Positions 10,964 to 22,261 are shown, counted from the first letter of the stretch. The stretch is 64,000 nucleotides of DNA from Heligmosomoides polygyrus polygyrus (GCA_947396885.1 OX377205.1:59244969-59308968); one strand, 5' to 3'. The notes: generated by a model from the sequence alone, not told the origin. Translations and numbers: made by a program.

Positions 10964-11880
10964 AGAATTCGGCTACATTGCACCACCGCATAACACGGCC
11001 TGTCGTAAATTTGGGTGTGTGGTGCACCACACACCCCACACCGTCGTCTCATTTTCCCTCACGCCTCATCACTCATTTGTTAATTTGGTTACGAAATGAG
11101 CTTAAATGAATGGAAACGGCGCTACACACATTACTTGTGTTAGGAATTCGATTTCCTAAGAGGGCGCTAGTGTCGAATTGAACCTAGGGGAATGAGATGA
11201 AGCCAAAGAATCATTACTTGTGTTAGGAATTCGACTTCCTAAGAGGGTGCTAGTGTCGAATTGAACCTAGGGGAATGAGATGAAGCCAAAGAATCATTAC
11301 TTGTGTTAGGAATTCGACTTCCTAAGAGGGTGCTAGTGTCGAATTGAACCTAGGGGAGTGAGATGAAGCCAAAGAATCATTACTTGTGTTAGGAATTCGA
11401 CTTCCTAAGAGGGCGCTAGTGTGGAACAATAGAACTTATTCGGCTGGAGTTTGATTCGGAAATGAATGTTCGTGTTTGTGTGGCTTCATCTCATTCCCCT
11501 AGGTTCAATTCGACACTAGCACCCTCTTGGGAAGTCGAATTCCTAACATAAGTAATGATTCTTTGGCTTCATCTCATTCCCCTAGGTTCAATTCGACACT
11601 AGCACCCTCTTAGGAAGTCGAATTCCTAACACAAGTAATGTTTCTTTAACTTCATCTCATTCCCCTAGGCTCAATTCGACACTAGCGCCCTCTTAGGAAG
11701 TCGAATTCCTAACACAAGTAATGTGTGTAGCGCCGTTTCCATTCATTTAAGCTCATTTCGTAACCAAATTAACAAATGAGTGATGAGGCGGGAGGGAAAA
11801 TGAGACGACGGTGTGTGGTGCACCACACACCCAAATTTACGACAGGCCGTGTTATGCGGTGGTGCAATGTAGCCGAATTC
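10964..11880. mobile_element. Foldback element with 83-bp repeat arms
   Basis: About 917 bp whose two arms of roughly 450 bp are inverted copies. Each arm starts GAATTCGGCTACATTGCACC, passes a GTGTGGTGCACCACAC palindrome, and then carries an 83-bp tandem unit (CATTACTTGTGTTAGG ... AGCCAAAGAAT): four copies left, three inverted copies right, around a short centre near 11420-11490. Flanks GTCGCTTA (10956-10963 and 11881-11888) form an 8-bp target duplication. No transposase is present. A related element lies at 28097-28972. Confidence 0.82.
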
Positions 11881-12135
11881 GTCGCTTAGGGGGAGTCCGC
11901 AGCTGAATTCTGCCGCAGAAACGCATACAGCTGGAGGGAGAAATGTGCAGAAAACACCAACGAATTGAGTAAACTTCAAAACCCTTCAAATCTCAACCAG
12001 TCAGTTGAAATGCAAAAATCCCGCAACGCAGGAGAACCGAACCCCCGACCTCCCTCGCATGAAGGAACGCCACTATCCACTGCCACACGATCCGCTTCCC
12101 GGTACTGCCATCGCGGGCGTACAATACATCGATCG
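11881..12135 (-). repeat. SINE family 1, rest of the split copy
   Basis: Reverse of the SINE: 3' module remnant, body with CAGTCAGTTGAAATGC, then box B (reverse of GGGGGTTCGGTTCTCC near 12033-12048) and box A (reverse of GGCAGTGGATAGTGG near 12075-12090). The reconstructed empty site reads through the foldback insertion as one SINE. Confidence 0.65.
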
Positions 12136-13282
12136 AATGTCCACGTGGACGCCGACGCGAACAACGACACAACGGCGGCAGCCGCACGCCACAGTATCCC
12201 GCAAACCTACACATCAGCCCGCGACTGCATCGGCAGTAGGTGGTTAGAGTAAGACCACTTATATGTTGTTGCCTATTTTGTTTTTTATTGTGTTTCGCTA
12301 TGTCGAATAATCATTTAAGAGCAGCCACTACCAGCTGGGATTGCACCCAACTAAAAATAACATTTACCGGAGGATTTCGAAGAACCCCATGCCTGGAGTC
12401 GTCCACAGATATAGCGGCCTAGTTTTGAGACTAACCTCGTACCGAACCGAAAGCACGCCATATGCAGTGTCACACGAACAACACAGGTCCCTTCTCATCT
12501 TCGCTCGGCAGTCCGGTTATCCAAAGTTTAGGTGGGCCGTTCTCTTGGATCCCAACTAGGATGGATCCCAAATTTGCATTAGTTGGAAAATAAATAAGAG
12601 GACAGCGACCCATGAACCCAAATAGGATCTCGCCGCCGATTTGTATCTGCTGCGTTCGCAGAGGTAGTGTCATAAAGAATCAACACTAAGTGGGAATAGA
12701 ACTAACCTCTGGTTGAGAGCTGAATACATTCATAATGTTAGCGAGAGCTATAAACGATATGAAGAAGCTAATCGTAATGTAGCTAGCGATCGAAGGGAAA
12801 GGCGTCCGACTCAGTCGCAGAACACTAGAGAAGCCACTATGAACGTTGTTGCGTCGAGGACGATCCATCGTCTCAGACTGAAAAGCAAAAAAGAGCTCAT
12901 CGACGTGCTAAAAACGAAACAGCGAGTTACCAGCGAAAACAACCAAACCATGACAGGCTCGTTCGACAGGGCAACGAAGTGAAATGAACGCGACTGATAG
13001 ACCGATACTGCCTAATCAGTGACGCAGTCAACAGGTAAACCACTCGTGGCATCCTATCAGCACTCACAGGGGAAATGTCTCAAGTGTGCCTGAACGGCGG
13101 GAATGAATGTCACAGAGAAAACCACCCCTCCCCAATTACTATCGACGTATCTTTCGTTCCTGCGGACTCGCTAAACCAAGCAGGATCCCCAAAAGTTGAC
13201 CATAGAGTCGCGGCGACAAACCTTTGTTATGTGCACTGACGTGCACTTGCGTGTCTACGTCCTCAAGAGACTAAAGTGCTCA
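12136..13282. other. Unassigned stretch
   Basis: The left part (12136-12240) is the continuation of SINE-associated GC-rich sequence. Short frames at 12341-12559 and 12713-12982 (+) show charged, low-similarity proteins that I cannot place. No splice-supported gene is visible. Confidence 0.35.
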
Positions 13283-14318
13283 GAGGGTAGTGCTCAAGGG
13301 TGCAATCCCTGTCGAGGGGGGGGGGGGGGGGCAGTCCATTATGAATTGTTAACGATAGCTACGCATGTGTACATACAACATGCAATACAACATATGAATG
13401 CCTTAACTTACCTGATCCCCTCCCTTGGAAATGTCCGAGTGTTCCGCTGAAACATTGAAAAAGTTTTAATATGGGACTATGCACGGTGGAGGAGCGGGAG
13501 GGGCACTATGCACTGCAGCACGGTTGTGATCCAAAACTTTATTTGCTTTGGAAAGAAATAGCAAACCGCTATACACTAATTGATTAAGGTAATAACGTTG
13601 CCCTAAAGGGTTTTCGTGATTTTATAGTATTGTAATTGTTACAGGTTTCTGTTCAATTTGCTGTGTTTTCATTACTCCCTCCCCCCCCCCCCCGACTAGG
13701 AAAGCAATTTAGAAAGCTGATTTTAGTATTGGAAGGACAGCAATGGATAATGTAAGCATATTTATACATATTCATATGTTGTGGTGCATGTTGCAAGTAC
13801 CGTTTTTTTCTTTAGAAGTTGAAATGGACTGTCCCCGGGTGCGCACGAATGCGCACGATTTTGGGGGCGGGGTCTCCAGCACTGGGGACAAGCAGTCGAG
13901 GCGATGCTCACGTGATTCCAGCGCGTTTGCTGATTGAGTCAGGAGGATCGAGGCTTGTCTCACGCATGTTTAAGGCTCATAATCGAATTTGGCATTGTTT
14001 TAATACCAGGTTTTTCAGAAAACGGCTGAGCTCTTCAGTTTTTCAGTCATTTGTTATCATTCACTCGCCGTTTTGAGAGAGCACACATGTGAAAGAGGGG
14101 CCTGTCGACTAGAGTAGCATGGTTGTATACGTTGGCGGTGAAAGAATGTGTCAGACGGCGAAGAGAGCATGGTTGGCGCGGAGAGCGCGATACAACGCGA
14201 CAGCTTGTCCCAAATGGCGGCCACTGCCGTTGTTCCCGCCCCCAAAATCGTGCGCATTTGCATCCACCCACTGTCCCCCCCCCCCCCCCCCGACAGGGAT
14301 TGCACCTGCTCAAGTCCC
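13283..14318. mobile_element. Element with G-run terminal inverted repeats
   Basis: The left end reads GGTGCAATCCCTGTCG followed by a run of G (13295-13331). The right end is its reverse complement (C run then CGACAGGGATTGCACC, 14275-14306). A second inverted pair, a GCGCACGATTTTGGGGGCG motif (13850-13870) and its reverse (14236-14255), lies inside. Another C run is at 13680-13693. No coding capacity recognised. Confidence 0.55.
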
Positions 14319-14349
14319 ATAAGAGTGACGTCAGAGGTCCGACCACCTC

Positions 14350-14484
14350 AGGCCTTTGTTATACCATCGCTCACCCCGAGCGACGCTTAATGATATACTC
14401 CCATATCGATCGGGCGGCGCGATGGGATCGATATGGGTGCATATCATTAGGCCTCGCTCAGGGTGAGCGATGGTATGACAAAGA
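14350..14484. mobile_element. Palindromic MITE (TTTGTTATACCATCGCTC ends)
   Basis: The arms CCTTTGTTATACCATCGCTCAC and GTGAGCGATGGTATGACAAAG are inverted repeats around a centre containing CATATCGATC / GATCGATATG. About 135 bp, no ORF. Confidence 0.65.
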
Positions 14485-14539
14485 GTGGAGCTATGGCCGC
14501 TAAAATCAGATCGGAATAGATTTTTTGCGTCGAGGCGCC

Positions 14540-15200
14540 ACGGATGAAAACTGCTTTCGACGCTCAGGGGGAGTCCGCTGTCTCCAGAATTTGGCTAGGG
14601 AAGAGGCTCCAGGGTGGATGCGACCCAAGCTGCTCGTGTGGAAACTGCTTTCGTCGCTCAGGGGAAGCTGGAATCAGGCTAGGGAAGGGGCTCCAGGGTG
14701 GGTGCCATCCAAGCTGCTCGTGTGGAAATTGCTTTCGTCGCTCAGGGGAAGTCCGCAGCTGGATGCTGCGCTCTTCGAGCGAGCGCAGAATCAGGCTAAG
14801 GAAGGGACTCCAGGGCGGATGCTATCCAAGCTGCTCGTGTGGAAACTGCTTTCGTCGCTCAGGGGAAGTCCGCAGCAGAATCAGGCTAGGGAAGCGGCTC
14901 CAGGTTGGGTGCCATCCAAGCTGCTCGTGTGGAAACTGCTTTTATCACTCAGGGGGAAGTCGGCAGTCGGGTTCTGCAGAACAGCTGGAAAATGGGCAGA
15001 AAACGCCTGAAGAATGTGTAGACGTTAAAACCCCTGGACCTCATCCAGCCAGTTGAATGAAATGCAAAAACGCCACCATGCATAGGAACCGAACCTCCGA
15101 CCCCGAAGGCTGAACCCGCCCCTTTACCCACTGCGGCACGATCCGTTTGGCAGCAATGCCACGGCGGGCACACAAGAGACCAATGCGCATCGATTGAATG
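14540..15200 (-). repeat. SINE family 1 with fourfold 3' module
   Basis: The 3' module (AAGCTGCTCGTGTGGAAACT through CGTCGCTCAGGGG and AGGCTAGGGAAGGG) is repeated four to five times in tandem from about 14540 to 14960 with unit lengths near 100-140 bp. The ordinary body and tRNA-like head follow to about 15190 (box B reverse near 15088-15103). Both + strand reading frames stay open through the array and give Cys-rich or Trp/Lys-rich repeats, but these are artefacts of the tandem unit. Confidence 0.65.
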
Positions 15201-15804
15201 CCAACGTTGGCGCTGACGCAGCTCACGTGTGCATTCGCGTCGAACAAGCGTTCCTCCACACCAATTGCGCTTTCATACGCCTGCGTCTATTCCGATCTGA
15301 TTCTAGAGGTTTTAGCAAGTCCCTATGACAAAGGCCTCAGGCCGAGCTATTTTTGTACTTCGCTATGTGTGTTTGAGAATGTCATTCTTCCAGACACTAC
15401 ACAGGCGTTTGCCGCACTCTAAGCTGTGAAGCACGAGTCCAGTGCAGGTTATCACTTACACAAACGCCTAGCAAAGCATTGACGAACTGCATACTTCAAC
15501 ATAAACCCAAATACGTATGGTAACCCACCACAATCTACCGTACTCACCGTAACATCAAAAATAGATCACAAAATCATGACAAGTAGTTTTGACAGGTGTC
15601 ATAAAAATTCAGTATCTACAACTCAACCTATAAATTTCGTCTGAATTGGGGCTTTCAGCTAAGCGTATATTGGAGCACCTGAACGGCTGTTCTCTTAATA
15701 AACACTAGGACCCTTACGGCAAATCACTGCATCCTAGGAGAACGCCTATCTAAGAGCAAAGGAGCGAGCTGTACACTGGGTCGGATTGCTTGAAGGTGCA
15801 GCCT
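15201..15804. other. Unassigned stretch
   Basis: AT-rich sequence without a recognisable gene. A GACAAAGGCCTCAGGCC motif near 15327 resembles the end of the 14350-14484 MITE, suggesting an older copy. Confidence 0.35.
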
Positions 15805-17130
15805 AAGGCCTTTGTTATAGGCCTATGTTATACACCCGCGGGAGCATACGCGGACGGGCGGAAATCGCGCCGGGATCCCTGAGCTGGCCAATCGCCGCGC
15901 CCCACCACGCCCGACGTCAGCGGATCACCGCAGACAGACGACGAGAGGGCTGTAATACTTCTCTCCGCGGAGTCCGGCGCCAAAAATGCGCTCAAGTGCG
16001 ACGCTAGCCGCCCCGGGACGACGACGACCGTCCGCGGATGGGCGGGAATCGCGCAGAGATCCCTCACCTGGCCAATGGCTGCGCCCCGCCACGCCCCCCG
16101 ATCGCGGAACGCCGCCGACAGATGAAGAGGGCTGTTAAGGCCCCGCAGACTTCTGCGGCGTTGTCACTGCCTATCCTTCATCATAGAGCAGGGACGCAGA
16201 GCTCGCCGCTTGAGCGGCACCGCCGAAAATGATTTGAATCACACAAGACGCCGCCACTCCAGCGGCGTCGGGAGGGTCTGTCTGCGCTCTGCCCCTTCGC
16301 GGCGGGGATCCAAAGCGGAAACGGGCGCGTCATCAGTTGATCCCGACTAGAAAGACTACGGTACCTCGCCGTCTCCGCTGGCCGGCCGGCCGCCGCCGTT
16401 GGGCGGCGTGACTCATCGATTCCGCCGTCCGCCGCTGGCCGCAGAAGTCTGCGGGGCCTTTATACTTCCCACCCGCGGGACGATAGCCGTCTTGGCCCGG
16501 ATTCATGAACGCGCGTACCCACGGGTATGCTGGGTATAGGGGGTGGGCATACCCACGATGTGGACATACCCACGATTCATGATAGACCTCACCCGCAAAA
16601 TCGTGGGTATATCAGTGGGCAAACCCCCCCCCCCCCCGATCGTCGTGGGTACTTCCGTATACCCGCGATTTGTTCGCGCCCCATTGACAAAATGGCGCTC
16701 CAGTGAGATCAGCTATTCTCGCGAGAGGCCTAGTTGTACCTTACCCTTGATTCCCTTCATGAATACGAATCGTATCCACTACCCACTGCTGGTAGTGGGT
16801 ACGACCTTACGGTATCTCTACCTATACCCCTTGCTTGATGAATCCGGGCCCTGGTGTGCAGTGCACCACGGAAAGCTGTCGTCCCGCGGAGTCGGGCGCC
16901 AAAAACGCGCTCCAATGCGACGCTAGTCGCCGCGGTTCGACGACGACCGTCCGCGGTGCACCTTCCGTCCGTGGACGTCCTGCGGGTGACCGTTGTTCCT
17001 TGACGGTTGGCTGGCGTTTGAATCGGCCATTGGCGCGAAAATTTCGCGTTGGCGCTGGAGCACGGAAACCGGTGCTCTTGTCAATTCGGTCTGATTCTTC
17101 GATGGTTATGTTGTAAGCGACGACCATGAC
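15805..17130. repeat. Nested GC-rich inverted-repeat elements
   Basis: A CpG-rich cluster. It holds a PIF/Harbinger-like MITE (16137-16460, listed separately), an element bounded by GGATTCATGAA at about 16499 and TTGATGAATCC near 16836 with a C run at 16625-16637, and flanking blocks (15870-16080, 16880-17000) sharing GGCGCCAAAAA and CGACGACCGTCCGCG. The open frames here are low-complexity Arg/Pro-rich and show no protein family. Confidence 0.5.
16137..16460. mobile_element. PIF/Harbinger-like MITE
   Basis: Inverted ends AGGCCCCGCAGACTTCTGCGG and CCGCAGAAGTCTGCGGGGCCT, flanked on both sides by TTA, a 3-bp duplication typical of PIF/Harbinger elements. About 320 bp, very GC-rich, no ORF. Confidence 0.6.
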
Positions 17131-17640
17131 ACGTGTTTTCCTCTATTCGTCGATCCATCAGGCCTTCCTGACTATGGATTCCCCTTGCATTGCTCCCTAC
17201 TTCTCTTCTCGCTCGTCCTAGACTCCGGACAGCGGAACACTCGACACCTCTACTGCGACCGGTGCTGGGTTGGTTGACGAATGCGTCTCGTTAACGCATT
17301 TTTCAAAGGAGGGAATCATTTACAACCATTTTTTATTTGACAAAGCACATATAGAAGGCATGCGCTAGTTCCAGATAAAGAGAGCTATGGAAGGCGATTT
17401 TTGATGAGATAAAAGGGCGATGATTTGGAAAATCTCGTCCAATAATGGTGTTAAGTGTAACTGGACAGCGAATTAATCAAGGGAGCTTAGAAGGAGGAAT
17501 GTCTATTGGAGAAGCTGGTTTGTGAACAACATCGAATAAATGGAATTTCAACATCTTCCTGACTCGTGTGGGAAATATCGCTTAGAGGCAATGCACATGA
17601 TAGCAACAGGAGTTGCCTTTAAAAAATGGGACCGATGTTC
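17131..17640. other. Unassigned stretch
   Basis: No gene seen. Between the GC-rich cluster and the next SINE, this is AT-richer sequence with a short + frame reaching into the SINE. Confidence 0.35.
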
Positions 17641-17649
17641 CCTTGCTGC

Positions 17650-17990
17650 GTTAGGCGCTCTTCGAGCGCAGAACCAGGCTAGGGAAGGGACTCCAGGGTG
17701 TGTGCGATCCAAGCTACTGGTGTGGAAGCTCCTTTCGTCGCTCAGGGGGACTTCGCAGCAGGTTTCTGCTCGAAGAACGGCGAAGCACATACGGCTGGAA
17801 AAATGCGCAAAAAAATGCCCTAAAATTGCGTACGCGTCGAAGCCCTCGTACTCCAAGTAGTAAGCTGAAATGCAAGTATGCCACAACGCAGTAGAACCGA
17901 ACCTCCGACCTCCCTCGCATGAAGCGACGTCACTTCTTCCACTGCAGCACGACCCGCGTGCCTGTTGTGCTATCGCGGGCGCACAAGACA
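17650..17990 (-). repeat. SINE family 1 copy
   Basis: Starts with the AGGCTAGGGAAGGGACTCCAG end module, then CGTCGCTCAGGGGGA, the body (AAGCTGAAATGCAAG), and the reverse box B (GAACCGAACCTCCGACC, 17893-17909) and box A regions. Confidence 0.6.
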
Positions 17991-18417
17991 TTGATCGATT
18001 GTTAACGTGGACGTCGACGCGCGATCTCTAAGCTAGGACGGCGTCGACAGCAAGAGATTACGTGCTCCAGCGCCGACGCGCGCTTGACTTTCGCGCCAAT
18101 GGCTTCAAATTCAAACGCCAGCCAACCGTCAAGGTTCAACTTCAAGACACATAGAAACCAAAGACTGGCGGGTTGAGCAAGCTTGCCAGCCTTACGCCGC
18201 GACAAAGCTGAGACCTTCAAAGAGCCTGCGCTGTTTCAACAGCCACACGCCATCAATAACGCTGTTGAAGGCACTCCCTGTCGGTTGTAAAGTGCTCAGA
18301 AACTCTCGCAATTATCAAAAGCTATATTGACATACTAGAAGGCCAGGGTTAGCATTTGTTCTCTCCTCGCCTCCAGGATTACTGGACTTGACTTCCATAC
18401 CACGGATCTCCCTCGAT

Positions 18418-18437
18418 AGAGAGCCTTCGGGCTCTCT
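18418..18437 (+). promoter_or_regulatory. UUCG-loop hairpin at RTE 5' end
   Basis: AGAGAGCC-TTCG-GGCTCTCT forms an 8-bp stem with a UUCG tetraloop 17 bases from the element's 5' end, followed by GAGGGAT, which can pair with the preceding TCCCTC. The same structure is kept at 49510-49529 (-) and, with a loop change, at 2292-2311 (-). Confidence 0.55.
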
Positions 18438-18902
18438 TGTTAAGAGGGATCTCGGGCCGTTTGTCGCAGGGCCACGTGGCGCGTCCCCGGGTGGTGGATA
18501 GCGGAATTAAACGCGAACCAAATGCGACCTTGTACTGCCCAGAGACGCAAGTGGGATGCAGGGGATGGAGTCCTTGCTTCTGCTGTGTCGGGTCGACGCG
18601 TTCCTTGTGCGTGGGAGCGGCATGTTCGTGCACAGTGTGCGCGGATGTGTCCGTGACTGTGCGGATTGTAACTGTGTCGGTTCGGCCAAAAGCTTGCACT
18701 CGGTAGACTGGAAGTACATCGTAAGGCGATTCGAGGCCGCCTCAAAAGTCTCGCCCCGTCCCTTCGGGCAGTCTGGCTGGCTGCCCGGAGTTCTTCGCCC
18801 TCACGACAGAGCCCGACTAGCTACCCGTGTGTACTCAAGTCAAAAACAGCAGCACTAAAGGCCTCATTCCCCTGACCCCGAAAGAGCCCCATTTCTGCAA
18901 CG

Positions 18903-21818
18903 ATGGGAAGGACGAGTAGGGAGAGGCTGCTAAAATCTCAGGGCCTAACCAGGCTGCGCAAATTGAGAAGGACTAGGATGACGATCTGTACTTACAACGC
19001 CCGCACGCTTGCATCGGAAGCATCCGTCGAGGACCTGATGATGCAAGCCAGGAAGATCAAGTACCACGTCATAGGACTGACCGAGACGAGAAGACACCAC
19101 CCCTACACGCCGCCTACGACTCCGGAGAAGAACTGTTCCACGGAACATTCGAAAGCAGGGGAGTAGGCGTTGGTGTCCTCGTCAACACGCACTTGGCCAT
19201 GAACATCGATTCGTACGAGTCTCTGACAAGCCGAATCGGACGTCTGCGACTGAAGCGATGTGGTTCCGTGCCAGCTTTGACTGTGTTCGTCGCGTATGCC
19301 CCAACATCCGACTACGACGACGAAGAGGTCGAAGCCTTCTACGTGGAGCTGGAGAAGTTCTATAAGGAAGATCACACCTTCTATAAGGTGATCGTCGGCG
19401 ACTTCAACGCCAAGATCGGACAGCGAAGGTCGCCGGAAGAACTTCACATCGGAACCCACGGTTTGGAGTGGAACGAGCAAGGTGAAAGGCTGTCTGAGTT
19501 TATCATGTCGACCAAGACCATCCATGGAAACTCGCAGTTCCAGAAGCCTCCCTCCCTACGATGGACCTGGGAATCTCCCGGTGGCCAGTTCCACAACGAG
19601 ATCGACCACATCATCTTCAACCGCAAGTATTCCCTGACCGACGTCTCCGTTGTCCCCAAGTTCTACACGGGATCGGTCGGACCACCGCCCCCTTCGCGCA
19701 AGGTTCCGCTTTTCGCGTAAAGGAGAGAAGGCCGCGAAGTTCAAGAAGAGGAGTCCCAGAACGACCATCAACTGGGACCTCTACACCTCTTTTGCCGGCC
19801 TTTGGGAAGATGCCGTCATGGACAACGTCGACGAGGAATACGACCGCTTCGTGCACCATCTCCACGATAGTGCTAAGGGAGCCGAGAGCTTGAAGACCAC
19901 CAAGAGACGTCTGTCTCCGGAAACTCTCGAGCTTATACGCCAGCGTGGAGCAGCAAGAACGTCAGGCAACTACCAACTGACATCCGAGCTTGCGAAGCTA
20001 TGCAGAGAGGCGATAAAGGAGGATCTTAAGGAGAGAAGGGCGGAAGTGTTGGCTGAAGCTGCAGAGGCAGGGTTGAGCATCCGCAATGCCCGGCGGAACT
20101 TCGCCAACTTCAAGACCAAGATGACCGCCCTCCGACGTCCCGACGGAACCGTCACCTCTTCCAGAAGGACCATGAAGAAGATCATCCACGACTTCTACTC
20201 CGATCTCTTCGATAGCCACGTCCACCTGCCCCCACGCCAGCTTCCGCAGGATGGATACGTCGTTCCCTCTGTTCTCCCTTCCGAGATCCGACACGCCATC
20301 TCGTCGGTGAAGAAACGTACAGCACCCGGTCCCGACAGGATCAGACCCGAACACCTGAAGAACCTCCCGCCAGCGCTCATCAACACCCTGGCGCGGATCT
20401 TCACACGTTACCTGTCGGAGTGCAAGGTTCCATCTCAGTGGAAGACCAGCAGAACCGTCTTGCTGTACAAGAAGGGAGACGTGCACGACATTGGCAACTA
20501 TCGCCCGATCTGCCTGCTGTCCGTAGTCTACAAGCTGTTCACGCGAGTCATCCTGAATAGGATCAGTAGAACACTGGACGAAGGACAGCCATGCGAACAA
20601 GCAGGATTTCGGAGAGGATTCAGCACGATCGACCACATACACACCATTACGAAGCTCATCGAAGTGTCGCGAGAGTACAAGCTGCCGCTTTGCCTTACGT
20701 TCATCGACCTGAAGAAGGCATTCGACTCTGTCGAAACTGAAGCGGTCATCGAAGCCCTGCTCACTCAGGGCGTCCCTACTCAGTACATCAGAGTACTTCG
20801 AGAGCTGTACAGTGGATTCGCGACCAAGATCTCGCCATTCTACAACGACGTCGTCGTCGACGTGAAGAGAGGGATTCGGCAGGTTGATACCATATCTCCG
20901 AAGCTCTTCAGCGCCACTCTCGAAAACGTCATGCGCGAACTAGAATGGGAAGACATGGGAGTGAAGGTCGACGGCCGGCAACTACATCATCTTCGCTTCG
21001 CTGACAACATCGTGCTCATAACACCGAGCATCAGCCAGCCGGAGCGAATGCTGGCCGACTTCGATCGTGTATGTGGGAACGTTAGACTGCAGCTGAATCT
21101 TACGAAGACGATGTTCATGAGGAACGGATGGGTTTCTGATGCCCCATTCTCGCTCAACGGAACGAACATCTCCGAATGCTCCAGCTATGTGTATCTGGGT
21201 CGCGAAGTCAACATGGCCAACGACCTAGCACCAGAGCTGAGCAGGAGGAAAAGAGCGGCTTGGGGAGCTTTCAAGAGCGTCGAAGAAGTCGCGAAGAAGA
21301 CGAAGAACGTCCGACTCCGTGCCCATCTATTCGACTCCACTGCTCTTCCTGCCCTAACATACGCCTCAGAGACCTGGGTTATACGAAAGCAGGATGAACA
21401 CGCGATCAGCGTCGCGCAGCGTGGAATCGAGAGGACGATGCTCGGAGTGACACGACTCACGCAAGTGAGAGAAGGCCTCCGGAGTTCCGAGCTTCGCCGA
21501 CGTTCGAAGATCAGAGACGCTGTCGCGTGGGCCAAGTTGTCGAAAATTAGGTGGGCCGTCCACGTAATGCGCTTCGCAGACATCCGCTGGACGAGAGCCA
21601 TCACCGACTGGATTCCGCGGGATGTCGAAAGAACACCGGGACGCCCACCAACGCGTTGGTCGGACTTCTTCGTTAAACCCCTGAACGACCGATATGACGC
21701 TCTTCGTGTCCCTCGAGCGAGGAGGATCCATTGGACCACTCTGGCACGCGACAGGGACGAATGGAGACGCTGCTGGCACCCGCTTGAGCAATTCGATGAT
21801 CAACGGGACGACAGGTGA
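18903..21818 (+). pseudogene. RTE endonuclease-reverse transcriptase ORF, copy A
   Basis: Starts MGRTSRERLLKSQGL. The APE-type endonuclease begins in the 18903 frame. A net deletion in the CACCCC stretch near 19095 (with more small deletions to 19165) shifts it to the 19193-19720 frame (VGDFNAKIG and NEIDHI endonuclease motifs). A 4-base insertion (GTCG, about 19675) shifts it again to the 19650-21818 frame, which holds the whole RT ([15 protein letters not shown]). Compared with the intact copy B, the catalytic FADD is FADN (20997-21008) and RQGD is RQVD (20877-20888). The loss of a metal-binding Asp alone would stop RT activity, so this copy is dead by several independent changes. Confidence 0.9.
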
Positions 21819-21836
21819 TACAGGTGACTTCCGTAC

Positions 21837-22260
21837 GTATAGAAGTATGATAACGGATAAAAGTCAGCACTAATCAACATCTTTGCGCCTGCATTCCACT
21901 TCAACAGAACATCACGAAGCGCATTTACCCCAAACAATGACTTGCGTAGGCCAACCGATGGAAAGGTCAGGATCCCTTGTTTCCAGGCAGGCCTGGTACG
22001 AACCGGGTGAGATGTCTGTTTGCTTTGGACGAAACTCGAGCCCTAAGTCGATCCAGGATGCTTGAGTGAGCTGGCCCTAGAACAGCGCAAATACGTACTC
22101 CAGTTGTCTGAAGACATAGTCATAATAGTCGGATGTCAGGACCGGCTCACCGTAACCGCAGTGCGCGTCGTGTGAAAGCGTGGTTGGTGAAAGCTGCAAG
22201 GGCGCGGTGCATCTTACGCCTAAAATCGCAGACACGTGTACGTACGCTACCTGCGACTAT
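21837..22260. other. Degraded SINE family 2 copy and flank
   Basis: About 21880-22060 resembles SINE family 2 on the - strand (GAAGCGCATTTACC, CAATGACTTGCG, GGCCAACCGATG, CAGGCCTGGTACGAACC). The rest shows no recognisable feature. Confidence 0.4.
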
Positions 22261-22261
22261 T

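Larger units (their letters stand above)
16998..18140. repeat. Inverted 70-bp pair around a SINE
   Basis: Sequence at about 17000-17072 (TTGACGGTTGGCTGGCG ... GGCGCTGGAGCACG) recurs inverted at about 18060-18140 (CGTGCTCCAGCGCCGACG ... GCCAACCGTCAAGG). The pair may be the ends of one element of about 1.1 kb into which the 17650-17990 SINE inserted, or two members of a GC-rich MITE. Confidence 0.45.
18401..21825 (+). mobile_element. Full-length RTE LINE, copy A (inactive)
   Basis: 3,425 bp from CACGGATCTCC to GATACAGGT, flanked by an 11-bp target duplication with one mismatch (GACTTCCATAC 18390-18400, GACTTCCGTAC 21826-21836). It comprises a 5' UTR of about 500 bp starting with a UUCG hairpin, one long ORF in broken frames, and a very short 3' tail. 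It is collinear with copy B at 46117-49546 on the other strand. Confidence 0.9.

Noticed and set aside
14525..15056. Two overlapping + strand frames (161 and 170 codons) encoding Cys-rich or Trp/Lys-rich repeats
   Set aside because: They are translations of the tandemly amplified SINE 3' module. Both frames stay open because the unit lacks stops, and the same sequence occurs reversed or single elsewhere.
18401..18490. HDV-like ribozyme at the RTE 5' end
   Set aside because: I tried to place P1 starting at the element's first bases and found no seven-base partner after the hairpin. Only a simple stem-loop is supported.
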